Shown here piece by piece: positions 1 through 6,026 of a stretch of 20,449 bases of DNA. Below the pieces are notes generated by a model, which ran no database searches, was not told where the DNA came from, and saw only the letters and a list, made by a program, of their open reading frames with translations. The position numbers and the translations under genes are program-made. Numbering within the stretch: the stretch's first letter is position 1; the number at the start of each line of letters is the position of its first letter. The DNA is from Pseudomonadota bacterium (GTDB lineage: Bacteria > Pseudomonadota > Gammaproteobacteria > Pseudomonadales > Pseudomonadaceae). Where the stretch lies: contig JAEYXX010000008.1 of the NCBI GenBank assembly GCA_023431055.1, forward strand, positions 1-20,449, read 5' to 3'.

Positions 1-896
1 GGCACGCGCAAGGTTATGGACATGGGCCAGATGCCGCCGAAGCAGAGCGCCTGGCCCTGCTCAAGGAAGCCGAGGAAGCAGCGCAGTCCTCGGTGTTTTT
101 CCAGACCAGCAGCGCGCGGAAATCGAACGTCGCATCTGGTGGTGGCGCTCAACTCGACCCCCCGGCTCTGGGTATGGTTTCGTCAGGCGCAGTAGCCGCC
201 GCAGGAACACCAACGCAGCAGGAGCAGAACGAGGCGTTTCTCAGCAAATCCGTAAATGCACAAATCCGTAATTCCGGATTGCTGCAGATGCCTGAGTCGC
301 CCTACCAGGTGATGGCCGGTACCGTCATCCCGGCAGCACTGGTCACCGGCATCAAGTCGGATCTACCCGGCGACGTGATCGCCACGGTGACCGAGCCGGT
401 CTATGACAGCGCCACAGGTGAGCATGTGCTGATCCCCCAAGGCGCCCGCCTGCTAGGACGCTACAACAGCCAGGTGAACTACGGGCAGAGCCGCGTGCAG
501 GTGGTGTGGCAGCGGGTGATCTTGCCGGACTCCTCGTCTTTCCAGCTCGACAACCTGGTCGGTACCGACGCCGCCGGCTATGCCGGTCTCGAGGATGGCG
601 TCGACTGGCATTGGGATCGGATCGTCGCTGGCGCGGCCATGATCAGCCTACTGGGTATCGGTGCCGAGTTGGCCGCACCGGCCAGTCGCACCGACGGCGA
701 CCGCATCATCATCGCCGGGCGCGACAGCCTGCAGGACACAGTGAATCAGGTCGGCCAGGAGGTCACCCGCCGCAACCTCGACATCCAGCCCACGCTGACC
801 CAGCGCCCTGGCCTGCCCCTGCGCGTGATCGTCAACCGCGATCTGGTACTGCGCCCCTATCGGCCTTTCTCCACTCAACAGAGAACCCCGCAATGA
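1..896 (+). CDS. trbI: TrbI conjugal transfer protein (VirB10-like), C-terminal part; continues from the other end of the window
   Basis: TrbI is the VirB10-like inner-to-outer-membrane scaffold of P-type/Tn4371-type mating-pair formation systems. The frame is open from base 3 with no start inside the window edge; a GTG at 93 is only an internal codon. The visible part holds a Gln/Ala-rich linker, then the VirB10 beta-barrel core: the segment with PYQVMAGTVIPAALVTGI, the ALVTGIKSDLPGDVIATVTE strand, and the conserved LDNLVGTDAAGYAGLEDGVD stretch before the alpha-helical antenna region (MISLLGIGAELAAP). The TGA at 894-896 overlaps the ATG of the next gene. The N-terminal part of the same frame is found at 20117-20449, and window end plus window start join in frame. 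The family and frame are clear; whether the protein is made is doubtful because the start was removed by the IS. Confidence 0.93.
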   Translation, partial: HAQGYGHGPDAAEAERLALLKEAEEAAQSSVFFQTSSARKSNVASGGGAQLDPPALGMVSSGAVAAAGTPTQQEQNEAFLSKSVNAQIRNSGLLQMPESPYQVMAGTVIPAALVTGIKSDLPGDVIATVTEPVYDSATGEHVLIPQGARLLGRYNSQVNYGQSRVQVVWQRVILPDSSSFQLDNLVGTDAAGYAGLEDGVDWHWDRIVAGAAMISLLGIGAELAAPASRTDGDRIIIAGRDSLQDTVNQVGQEVTRRNLDIQPTLTQRPGLPLRVIVNRDLVLRPYRPFSTQQRTPQ

Positions 897-1111
897 GCAT
901 GACCAAGCTGCGCCTCGGCCCACTGCCGAGAACCGAGAACCTGAAGCTGACCTTCACCTGCCCCGCCAGCCTGAAGGCCGACCTCGAGCGCTACGCGGCA
1001 CTGCATTCGCATACCTATGGCGAAGAGGTCGACGCCCTGACGCTCATCCCGCACATGCTGGAAACGTTTATGGCGAGAGATCGGGTATTCAGGAAGGCAG
1101 CGTCGAGTTGA
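893..1111 (+). CDS. DUF2274 small protein following trbI (copy A)
   Basis: This 72-residue protein starts at the ATG whose ATGA overlaps the trbI stop, so the two are probably translationally coupled. The sequence opens with KLRLGPLP and contains the pattern KLTFTCPASLKADLERYAAL, then YGEEVDALTLIPHMLETFMARDR. This is the DUF2274 family that sits directly after trbI in Tn4371-type conjugative elements. The helix-rich PASLKADLERYA segment resembles the arms of small DNA-binding or accessory proteins, but no function is established. A diverged second copy lies at 3643-3903 on the other strand, in the same order after a second trbI. Longer readings of this frame starting inside trbI are rejected because they would overlap it out of frame. 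Confidence 0.85.
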   Translation: MSMTKLRLGPLPRTENLKLTFTCPASLKADLERYAALHSHTYGEEVDALTLIPHMLETFMARDRVFRKAASS

Positions 1112-1172
1112 GGACATGCCGTCGCCACACTGTTAGGCTTCTTCACCAAAATCGAAAGCACTGTAACGATCG

Positions 1173-1895
1173 ATGACGGAAGAAGAAGTAGGTATTGAGC
1201 AGCGGGCGATTGCCTTCGCAAAAGCAAACAGGACTCGCATCGCCAGGGAAATAGCAGATGTCAGGGCATACGCTGGGGAGGAAACGCCTGTCTCGGTTTT
1301 CATGGCCGGCTCCCCTGGCGCAGGAAAAACGGAGGTTTCCAAAGCCCTGATTGCAGGCTTCGAAGATGTCGGGGCGAGAGCTCTGCGAATCGACCCAGAT
1401 GACCTACGAGTCTATTTTCCCGAGTACACAGGTAACAACTCCCGACTGTTCCAACGAGCCGTGAACAGTATCGTCGAGCGCCTGCATGACCTCGTCCTTG
1501 AACAACGCCAGTCGTTTTTGTTGGACGGAACGCTCGCCAACGAGCAGGTAGCCAGACGAAACGTCGAGCGTTCCTTGAGGCGCAACAGGGACATCACTAT
1601 CGTCTACGTCTATCAGGATCCCTTGCTCGCCTGGGAGTTTGTGAAAGCTCGGGAGCTTACTGAGGGAAGAAACATCCCGAAGGCCGAGTTCATCAGGCAG
1701 CTTTTCGCAGCGAAGGAGGTTGTGAAGATGCTGAAGCAAAGCTTTCGCTTGCAACTCAAGGTTGACCTGATCGTCAAAGACACTGACGGGATTAACCAAG
1801 CAGTAGAGCTCAACGTCGGCGCCGACGAAATTGACGCTCTGGTCACCTTTGGATACTCTGCCGCTGAGCTTGATCGAATTTTAACCGAGGCCTAA
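1173..1895 (+). CDS. Zeta-toxin-family P-loop kinase
   Basis: This 240-residue protein carries a Walker A motif GSPGAGKTEVS at residues 46-56, followed by RIDPDDLRVYFPEYTG at about 72-87, the layout of zeta/PezT toxins. In that family the Asp next to the substrate-binding Arg is catalytic. A Walker-B-like hydrophobic stretch (DITIVYVYQDP) follows. Zeta toxins phosphorylate UDP-N-acetylglucosamine and block cell-wall synthesis; that reaction is known for the family and is not shown here. No epsilon-type antitoxin gene lies upstream, where only 61 bp separate this gene from the DUF2274 gene. A 56-residue gene follows after 3 bp and is the only candidate partner. Base composition is visibly lower in GC than the trb and phn genes, suggesting separate acquisition. 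Confidence 0.85.
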   Translation: MTEEEVGIEQRAIAFAKANRTRIAREIADVRAYAGEETPVSVFMAGSPGAGKTEVSKALIAGFEDVGARALRIDPDDLRVYFPEYTGNNSRLFQRAVNSIVERLHDLVLEQRQSFLLDGTLANEQVARRNVERSLRRNRDITIVYVYQDPLLAWEFVKARELTEGRNIPKAEFIRQLFAAKEVVKMLKQSFRLQLKVDLIVKDTDGINQAVELNVGADEIDALVTFGYSAAELDRILTEA

Positions 1896-1898
1896 TCG

Positions 1899-2069
1899 AT
1901 GAAAAGAGTTCATGCGGGCAACCCGAGCCCTCTATCGAGCTTTTTCAGAAGCAATTCTGATGCTGCTAAGCGCGCCGCTTATGGTGCTGCATCTGCTCGC
2001 GCCATCGAAAGTCAGCGCAAGGTGCTCGACGAAGCCAAAACCATTAGAGAGACTCAGGCACTAACCTGA
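1899..2069 (+). CDS. Small protein downstream of the zeta-type kinase, possible antitoxin
   Basis: This short frame encodes 56 residues and starts with ATG three bases after the kinase stop. It begins MKRVHAGNPSPLSSFFRSNS and continues with a charged, Ala-rich probable helix (DAAKRAAYGAASARAIESQR, then KVLDEAKTIRETQALT). It ends 21 bp before a strong rho-independent terminator, so kinase and small gene form a natural two-gene unit. I do not recognise the family. The helical, partly basic composition and position suggest an antitoxin or accessory partner, which is inference only. It could also be a protein unrelated to neutralisation that often trails zeta kinases in integrated elements. Confidence 0.6.
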   Translation: MKRVHAGNPSPLSSFFRSNSDAAKRAAYGAASARAIESQRKVLDEAKTIRETQALT

Positions 2070-2089
2070 ATAATTGCTAAATCAGCAAG

Positions 2090-2116
2090 AAGCCGCCGCT
2101 CAGAGGCGGCTTTTTT
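2090..2116 (+). terminator. Rho-independent terminator after the zeta-kinase pair
   Basis: A perfect 8-bp stem, AAGCCGCC at 2090-2097 and GGCGGCTT at 2105-2112, with a 7-base loop, runs straight into six Ts (2111-2116). It closes the kinase/small-gene unit. Confidence 0.88.
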
Positions 2117-2337
2117 GTGGGAAAAATCCATGGATCCACAGAGCGTCAGAGCCGCTCTTGAGTCCTTTTGTATATCTGCAACGCCAGTGACGCAGCCTGA
2201 CTCAGCGAATCCGCCTTCCACTACTCTGCAATCCTCCCCTCCCGGTTGAGGCACACCAGAACGTGCCATATGGTGCCAAATAGACACCTTTCACCTATCA
2301 CACAATCACCGTTATGGTATTGGCGGGATCGCTACTC
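2117..2337. other. Intergenic region upstream of the DUF4224 gene
   Basis: No convincing gene is seen here. The last 60 bases contain closely spaced short CACC repeats (about 2286-2310) and a short inverted repeat GGTG/CACC around 2271-2287. This could be promoter or operator sequence for the DUF4224/integrase pair. The repeats are too short to call iterons. Confidence 0.4.
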
Positions 2338-2550
2338 ATGGAAGCAATACAGTTTTTGAGCCACGAGCAAGTCTGTGAGCTGACTGGCGCCAAAATAAGA
2401 GCGAAGCAAATCGAGGTCCTACGCAGAAACGGGATACCCCACACGATCAAGGCAAATGGCTGGCCATGTGTGATTGCGGCCAATCTATTGCCAGCGTCTA
2501 AGGTTAGCGTTGAGCGAGAAGTGACCTGGAGGTCGAGGAAGGCAGGATAG
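2338..2550 (+). CDS. DUF4224 protein, integrase-associated (excisionase-like)
   Basis: The 70-residue protein begins MEAIQFLSHEQVCELTGAK and continues with the pattern QIEVLRRNGIPHTIKANGWP, typical of DUF4224. This family is usually encoded just upstream of, or overlapping, a tyrosine integrase in prophages and integrative elements, and is thought to be a small winged-helix, excisionase-like DNA-binding protein. I chose the ATG at 2338 because family members start only a few residues before the FLS-x-E motif; an in-frame ATG at 2314 would add eight residues. The stop is immediately followed by the integrase ATG at 2551, so they form a pair. The protein looks intact although its integrase is broken. 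Confidence 0.75.
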   Translation: MEAIQFLSHEQVCELTGAKIRAKQIEVLRRNGIPHTIKANGWPCVIAANLLPASKVSVEREVTWRSRKAG

Positions 2551-2814
2551 ATGGGACGTAAACCGACGAAACCAGGAGCAATAACAAGGCTGCGGGAGCG
2601 CCGCAAACCGAGTGGCAAGGTTTATTACTATTACGATCTAGGCGGCCGACCGAGAAAAGAGATCCCTCTCGGCAGTGACTACGGCCAAGCCATCATGAAA
2701 TACGCCGAGCTTGAACGCGACCGTACCGCAACTGACCTGCGCAATAGCGTGATCACTTTTGGGTACGTCGCTGGGAAATACTCAGTCGAAATCATTCCAA
2801 CCAAGTCTCCGTAA
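2551..2814 (+). pseudogene. Tyrosine integrase, N-terminal fragment only
   Basis: The start MGRKPTKPGAITRLRERRKP, followed by GKVYYYYDLGGRPRKEIPLG, matches the arm-type DNA-binding domain of phage/ICE tyrosine recombinases that travel with DUF4224. The frame then enters the core-binding domain (FGYVAGKYSVEIIPTKSP) and stops at residue 87. The full family is roughly 320-400 residues, so the catalytic domain with its R-H-R-Y residues is missing. After the stop no frame resumes integrase homology, and the sequence turns AT-rich and then into a nested inverted repeat. That points to a recombination breakpoint near 2811, not a simple nonsense mutation. It cannot catalyse integration. Confidence 0.8.
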
Positions 2815-2848
2815 AAATACAATAAAAACAGCATGTTAGTGCCTAATT

Positions 2849-2921
2849 CGTTCCGCCAATGGAATTGCCGAAACTCGCTGCAAGCCCCATAATTCAAGGG
2901 GCTTTAGCGAATTGCGGAACG
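2849..2921. repeat. Nested inverted repeat downstream of the broken integrase
   Basis: The outer arms are CGTTCCGC (2849-2856) and GCGGAACG (2914-2921). An inner hairpin has AAGCCCC (2882-2888) and GGGGCTT (2898-2904), helped by CGCT/AGCG just outside it. A T-run (2922-2926) follows the outer arm, so it may act as a terminator. The two-level symmetry right after a truncated integrase also fits a recombination-site remnant. Both readings are tentative. Confidence 0.55.
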
Positions 2922-3580
2922 TTTTTCCACTCTGGATTTGTCGCTCTCACCCGTCACACGGGGTCTCCCCCATTGAACGCTGCCCTGCAGAAGGCGGGGG
3001 CGAGATGAAGCTCCCGCCGGACCAGAGGAATCGAACATAGGGCTTCCGAGCTATCAGCTGACGCGGCTCAGCTTCGCCGCGTTCATAGACGCTACTGACT
3101 CGACTACCGGCAGTTCAACCCTTTCCTTGAGCCTGCTTGCGGACTCCATTGCAGACTGCTGATCGTTAAATCGAAGCACCGGGATCCCTGTGCGGACAAT
3201 CCATTGTTCTATACACCTTTGCAAGCAAACTGATCGATGAAGCAAACAGAATTTCGGCTACCGACTCGCGCGGGCCGGCCCTGACAATTTTGAGGAGAAT
3301 GGCAGGATGAAAAAAAGTCCCGCAAAAGTCCCTACGCTTCTACGTGTGAAGCGCCCATAAAAAATTTCCGCCGTCAAGTCTTTTCGAGAGACAGGCGGAA
3401 TACCTGAAGTCTATATGGGACAAGGGGTTGCGTCTTCTGGCGGCCCCTTCGCGCCGCCCCACGCAAACCGGCCAGGAGCCACATAAGGGCAACGCGGTTT
3501 CGGGCTCCGGCGTGTCCGGGCGTGCTTCTACGCCCGGCGGTGGCGACAATGATATGGCAAGGCTCTCCCGAGCCATAGCC
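2922..3580. other. Gene-poor spacer between the two ICE remnants
   Basis: No protein family is recognisable on either strand over about 660 bp. A 63-residue minus-strand frame (3054-3245, TTG start) and a 17-residue frame with a good GAGGAG-type ribosome site (3307-3360) are present but unsupported. The stretch around 3025-3045 resembles the T-arm end of a tRNA read on the minus strand, but the stem does not pair. Base composition changes within the stretch, from mixed to GC-rich after about 3420. It probably holds the end sequences of one or two integrated elements. Confidence 0.5.
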
Positions 3581-3623
3581 CAAAGCAAAAAGCGCAGGTC
3601 GATAGCCTGCGCTTTTTGCTTTG
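3581..3623. terminator. Perfect 18-bp hairpin, bidirectional terminator
   Basis: CAAAGCAAAAAGCGCAGG at 3581-3598 and its exact reverse complement at 3606-3623 flank a 7-base loop. The A/T-rich outer half of the stem gives a U-tract in either direction, so it can terminate transcription from both sides. It lies 20 bp beyond the end of the minus-strand DUF2274 gene and probably ends that trb operon. Confidence 0.85.
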
Positions 3624-3642
3624 CAGCGGGTACAACGCCGCA

Positions 3643-3903
3643 TCATGTGGGCGGCGCATCGCGCCGGGGCGCGGGTGGCGCTTTCGGCGTTGTCGTCCCT
3701 TTCCTGAATCCCCGGTCCCGCGCCATGAACGCTTCCAGCATGTGCGGAATCAGCGTCACGGCATCGACCGCTTCACCATAGGTCTGCGCGTGCAGCGCGG
3801 CGTAGCGGTCGAGGTCGGCCTTGAGGCTGGCCGGGCATATGAAGGTCAGCTTCACACTGGTGCTGGAAGGCAGCGGCCCGAGCCGCAGTTTGTTCGTGCT
3901 CAT
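3643..3903 (-). CDS. DUF2274 small protein following trbI (copy B)
   Basis: This 86-residue protein begins MSTNKLRLGPLP and contains KLTFICPASLKADLDRYAAL and YGEAVDAVTLIPHMLEAFMA. It is clearly homologous to copy A at 893-1111 but diverged, with a 14-residue longer Pro/Ala/Arg-rich tail. Its ATG overlaps the stop of the truncated trbI copy B in the same ATGA arrangement. A perfect hairpin terminator follows the gene. Function is unknown; in related elements this gene closes the trb operon. Confidence 0.83.
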   Translation of the reverse strand: MSTNKLRLGPLPSSTSVKLTFICPASLKADLDRYAALHAQTYGEAVDAVTLIPHMLEAFMARDRGFRKGTTTPKAPPAPRRDAPPT

Positions 3904-4323
3904 CGTGATGCTCCCCTGTTGAAGAACAGCGGCTGGTACGGCTGAAGCACCAGGTCGCGGTTGACGATGACGCGCACCGGCAGGCCGGGCCGGTTCGTCA
4001 AGGTAGGCTGGATGTTCAGGTTGCGGCGCGTCACCTCCTGGCCGATCTGGTTCACCGTGTCCTGCACGCTGTCGCGGCCGGCGATGATGACGCGGTTGCC
4101 GTCATGGCGATTCTCGGGCGCGGCCAGTTCGGCACCGATGCCCAGCAGCGTGGTCAGCGCCGCGCCGGCGAAGATCCGATCCCAATGCCAATCGACGCCA
4201 TCCTCCAGGCCGGCGTAGCCGGCCGGGTCGCTGCCCACCAGATTGTCGAGCTGAACCGATGAGGTGTCCGGCAGGATGATGCGGTGCCACACCATCTGGA
4301 TGCGCGTCTGCCCGTAGCTGACC
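3900..4323 (-). pseudogene. trbI: trbI copy B, C-terminal fragment truncated at the rlmG junction
   Basis: Read on the minus strand, the last 140 or so residues of a TrbI protein are intact: VSYGQTRIQMVWHRIILPDT, then LDNLVGSDPAGYAGLEDGVD, GAELAAPENRHDGNRVIIAG and the C-terminal RVIVNRDLVLQPYQP. Residue by residue it matches copy A (1-896) at roughly four in five positions, so the two copies come from different element lineages, not a recent duplication. Homology stops upstream of the AQVSYGQ segment, where the plus strand becomes rlmG. The open frame continues antisense through rlmG to about 4748, but that part is not TrbI. About two thirds of the protein, including the membrane anchor, is gone. 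Confidence 0.85.
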
Positions 4324-4739
4324 TGGGCTGCGGCAACGGCGTGCTGGGCATCGTCTACGCCCTGCACAACCCCCAGGCGCAGCTGACGCTGGTGGATGAA
4401 AGCTATATGGCCGTGCAGTCGGCCCGGGACAACTGGCTGGCGATTCACGGCGAGCGTCCCGCTGAAATCCGCGCCGGGGACGGCCTGGCCGAACAGCCGG
4501 CAGGTTCGCTGGACCTCGTTCTGTGCAATCCGCCGTTCCACCAGCAGCAGGTGGTGGGCGACTTCCTCGCCTGGCGCATGTTCACCCAGGCCAAAGCGGC
4601 GCTGGGCAAAGGTGGCGAACTGTGGATCGTCGGCAACCGCCACCTGGGCTACCACCTCAAGCTCAAACGGCTGTTCGGCCAGGTCGAGCAGGTCGCGGCG
4701 ACGCCGAAGTTCGTCATCCTTAAGGCGACCCGAAAATAA
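4311..4739 (+). pseudogene. rlmG: 23S rRNA (guanine-N2) methyltransferase RlmG, C-terminal fragment
   Basis: The frame starts abruptly at VADLGCGNGVLGIVYALHN, the SAM-binding motif I of RlmG, and continues with the acidic VDESYMAVQSARDN segment and the catalytic-site motif NPPFHQQQVVGDFLAWRMF. NPPFHQQ distinguishes RlmG from the related RsmC. It ends normally at WIVGNRHLGYHLKLKRLFGQ and a short tail. RlmG methylates G1835 of 23S rRNA and is normally about 375 residues; only about 142 remain and the N-terminal domain is absent. The 5' boundary is the junction with trbI copy B, with about 10-14 bases compatible with both genes. An in-frame ATG at 4284 lies in trbI sequence, so any product would be a non-functional chimera. 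Confidence 0.85.
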
Positions 4740-4898
4740 ACTAACCAATTGTTCTATAAGAACAAATATTTATCCTTGCAGCTCCCACACAACGCCAACA
4801 CAGCTTGCAGTAACTCCCAACTCATTTTCATCTGCACAATCACTCCTTGCGCCCCGGACGACACCGTCCCGGCAGGTCGAAGCGCTCATCGAGCGACG
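4740..4898. other. AT-rich gap between the rlmG fragment and lysR
   Basis: No gene is seen. A perfect short palindrome, TTGTTCT-ATA-AGAACAA, occupies 4749-4765 just after the rlmG stop and may be part of its native terminator or a protein-binding site. The first 60 bases are AT-rich compared with both neighbours. Confidence 0.45.
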
Positions 4899-5810
4899 TC
4901 AGGCGCACCCACCGAATCTGAGACTGCACAACTTGCTCGCGATCTCCGGCCCCAAGGGGAAGGACTGGCGCCAAATACAGCCCAGCACCCTCTCCCCGGA
5001 CAGGTTCTCGGGCAGCGGGATCAAAGTTAGATTTGGCGGCAACGGCATGCTTTTCACCCATCCGTACGGCAGCAGTGCATGGCCATAGCCCTCACAGACG
5101 AGTGCAACGCGGTGCCCAACACTTAGGCCAAATGCCCGTGCCAGGCCGGAGGTCAGCAAAGGCTCCAAGCCTTGTGCGACTCCCGGCGGCACAAAGTCGT
5201 CCTCATTCAGCGGCAGCAGCCCGAGCCCGGAAGAAAAAACCGGCTCCAATTGAGGAATCTCTTGATCTGAACGGGCAAGTAGCACAAAACCTTCGCGAAA
5301 GAGCTCGGCATACCCTAGGCCATCGGGAATATCCTGTCCGGCCGTGACCAGAATGTCGATCTCGCGGTTGAGTAGCCGGCGTAGCAGCCCTTGATGCATA
5401 CCGCAGACGATCTCCACCCGTGTCTGTGCCGAGTGTTCGCGGCACAGCATCAGGATTTGCAGTAAATCCAGCGGGGCCAGGGAGGAGATGACGCCCAACC
5501 GAAGCGCTTGGCCAAAAGGTGTTGCCGAGTCATCGCGCAGCGCCTCCAGACGGGTAATCCCCTCCAGAATTGCCGCTATTTCATCCAGCACCACTTGCCC
5601 GTAGACGGTGGGCGTGGTCTTGCTGCCTCGCTCGAAGATAGCCCCGCCTAGAACCTCCTCGACCTTCCTGACCTGGTAAGACAGTCCGGAAGTGGAAATC
5701 TCCATCGTTTCGGCTGCCAGACGAAAGCTGCGTTGCTGAGCCACGGCCTCGACCAGCAGCAAATCACGGATAGATATTGATGCCAGGCGGTTCGAAATTA
5801 CTTCACGCAT
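4899..5810 (-). CDS. LysR-family transcriptional regulator of the downstream cluster
   Basis: This 303-residue protein has the LysR N-terminal winged helix-turn-helix at about residues 14-62 (LLLVEAVAQQRSFRLAAETM, then STSGLSYQVRKVEEVLGGAIF), followed by a co-inducer-binding domain from about residue 95 (ALRLGVISSLAPLDLLQILM; later EIDILVTAGQDIP). The length is normal. It is transcribed away from the amidotransferase-like gene at 6027, with 216 bp between them, the usual LysR arrangement for a divergent target. Its first codons lie inside a DNA segment repeated upstream of the binding-protein gene at 7546, which suggests it controls both transcripts. The inducer cannot be read from the sequence. 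The ATG is followed by EVISNRLASISIRDLLLVE, and no better start lies upstream. Confidence 0.92.
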   Translation of the reverse strand: MREVISNRLASISIRDLLLVEAVAQQRSFRLAAETMEISTSGLSYQVRKVEEVLGGAIFERGSKTTPTVYGQVVLDEIAAILEGITRLEALRDDSATPFGQALRLGVISSLAPLDLLQILMLCREHSAQTRVEIVCGMHQGLLRRLLNREIDILVTAGQDIPDGLGYAELFREGFVLLARSDQEIPQLEPVFSSGLGLLPLNEDDFVPPGVAQGLEPLLTSGLARAFGLSVGHRVALVCEGYGHALLPYGWVKSMPLPPNLTLIPLPENLSGERVLGCIWRQSFPLGPEIASKLCSLRFGGCA

Positions 5811-5855
5811 CGTTTAACTCATTGAGTTTTACTTGACAAAGGCGAGCATTAGAAT
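5795..5855 (+). promoter_or_regulatory. Promoter/LysR-binding block A
   Basis: This block aligns without gaps to 7415-7475. The conserved core is AAATTACTTCACG, then TCATT-AGTTT and CTTGA, ending in a -10-like TAGAAT (5850-5855). It includes a perfect palindrome AACTCA-T-TGAGTT (5816-5828). If TAGAAT is the -10 box, the conserved part lies at about -65 to -30, where LysR proteins bind. No good -35 hexamer sits at 17 bp, as expected for an activated promoter. It overlaps the first codons of lysR, so it may also mediate autoregulation. Confidence 0.55.
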
Positions 5856-5857
5856 TC

Positions 5858-5878
5858 ATTTGCTTAGTCTAAGTAAAT
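5858..5878. promoter_or_regulatory. 21-bp near-perfect palindrome between lysR and the amidotransferase-like gene
   Basis: The centre CTTAG-T-CTAAG (5863-5873) is perfect, and the outer ATTT/AAAT arms (5858-5861, 5875-5878) also pair, leaving one mismatch. Position just downstream of the -10-like TAGAAT suggests an operator. It is not present in the duplicated promoter near 7480. Confidence 0.5.
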
Positions 5879-5880
5879 AC

Positions 5881-5899
5881 GATTTTAATTCTCATTATT
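5881..5899 (-). promoter_or_regulatory. Fur-box-like site
   Basis: Read on the minus strand, the 19-mer AATAATGAGAATTAAAATC matches the Fur consensus GATAATGATAATCATTATC at 14 of 19 positions, including the AATGAGAAT core common in Pseudomonas Fur boxes. It lies between the predicted start of transcription and the gene at 6027. It implies iron-dependent repression. The count was made by eye. Confidence 0.5.
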
Positions 5900-6026
5900 A
5901 ACAGAGAAGTGACGAAGCCGAAGACCAAGAGACGCACCACCGCTCCCGGCAAGAGGCGAGTCGGCTGCTTGTGCAAACACCAAGTGCCGGCCTGGAGCCG
6001 AGCCCCCCCTCTAGCGGCGAGCGACC

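Noticed and set aside
2286..2310. Replication iterons made of CACC repeats
   Set aside because: The repeats are only four bases with uneven spacing and there is no replication protein gene.
3014..3060. tRNA gene on the minus strand
   Set aside because: A GTTCGATTCC-like T-loop is present, but the T-stem does not pair and no D-arm or anticodon arm can be folded.
3054..3245. 63-residue minus-strand gene
   Set aside because: TTG start, no ribosome site and no family similarity that I recognise.
3307..3360. 17-residue leader peptide
   Set aside because: A GAGGAG-type site precedes it, but nothing downstream on that strand would be controlled by it.
3900..4748. A single 282-residue minus-strand gene
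   Set aside because: Only the C-terminal 140 residues are TrbI; the rest is antisense to rlmG, so it is a fusion artefact.
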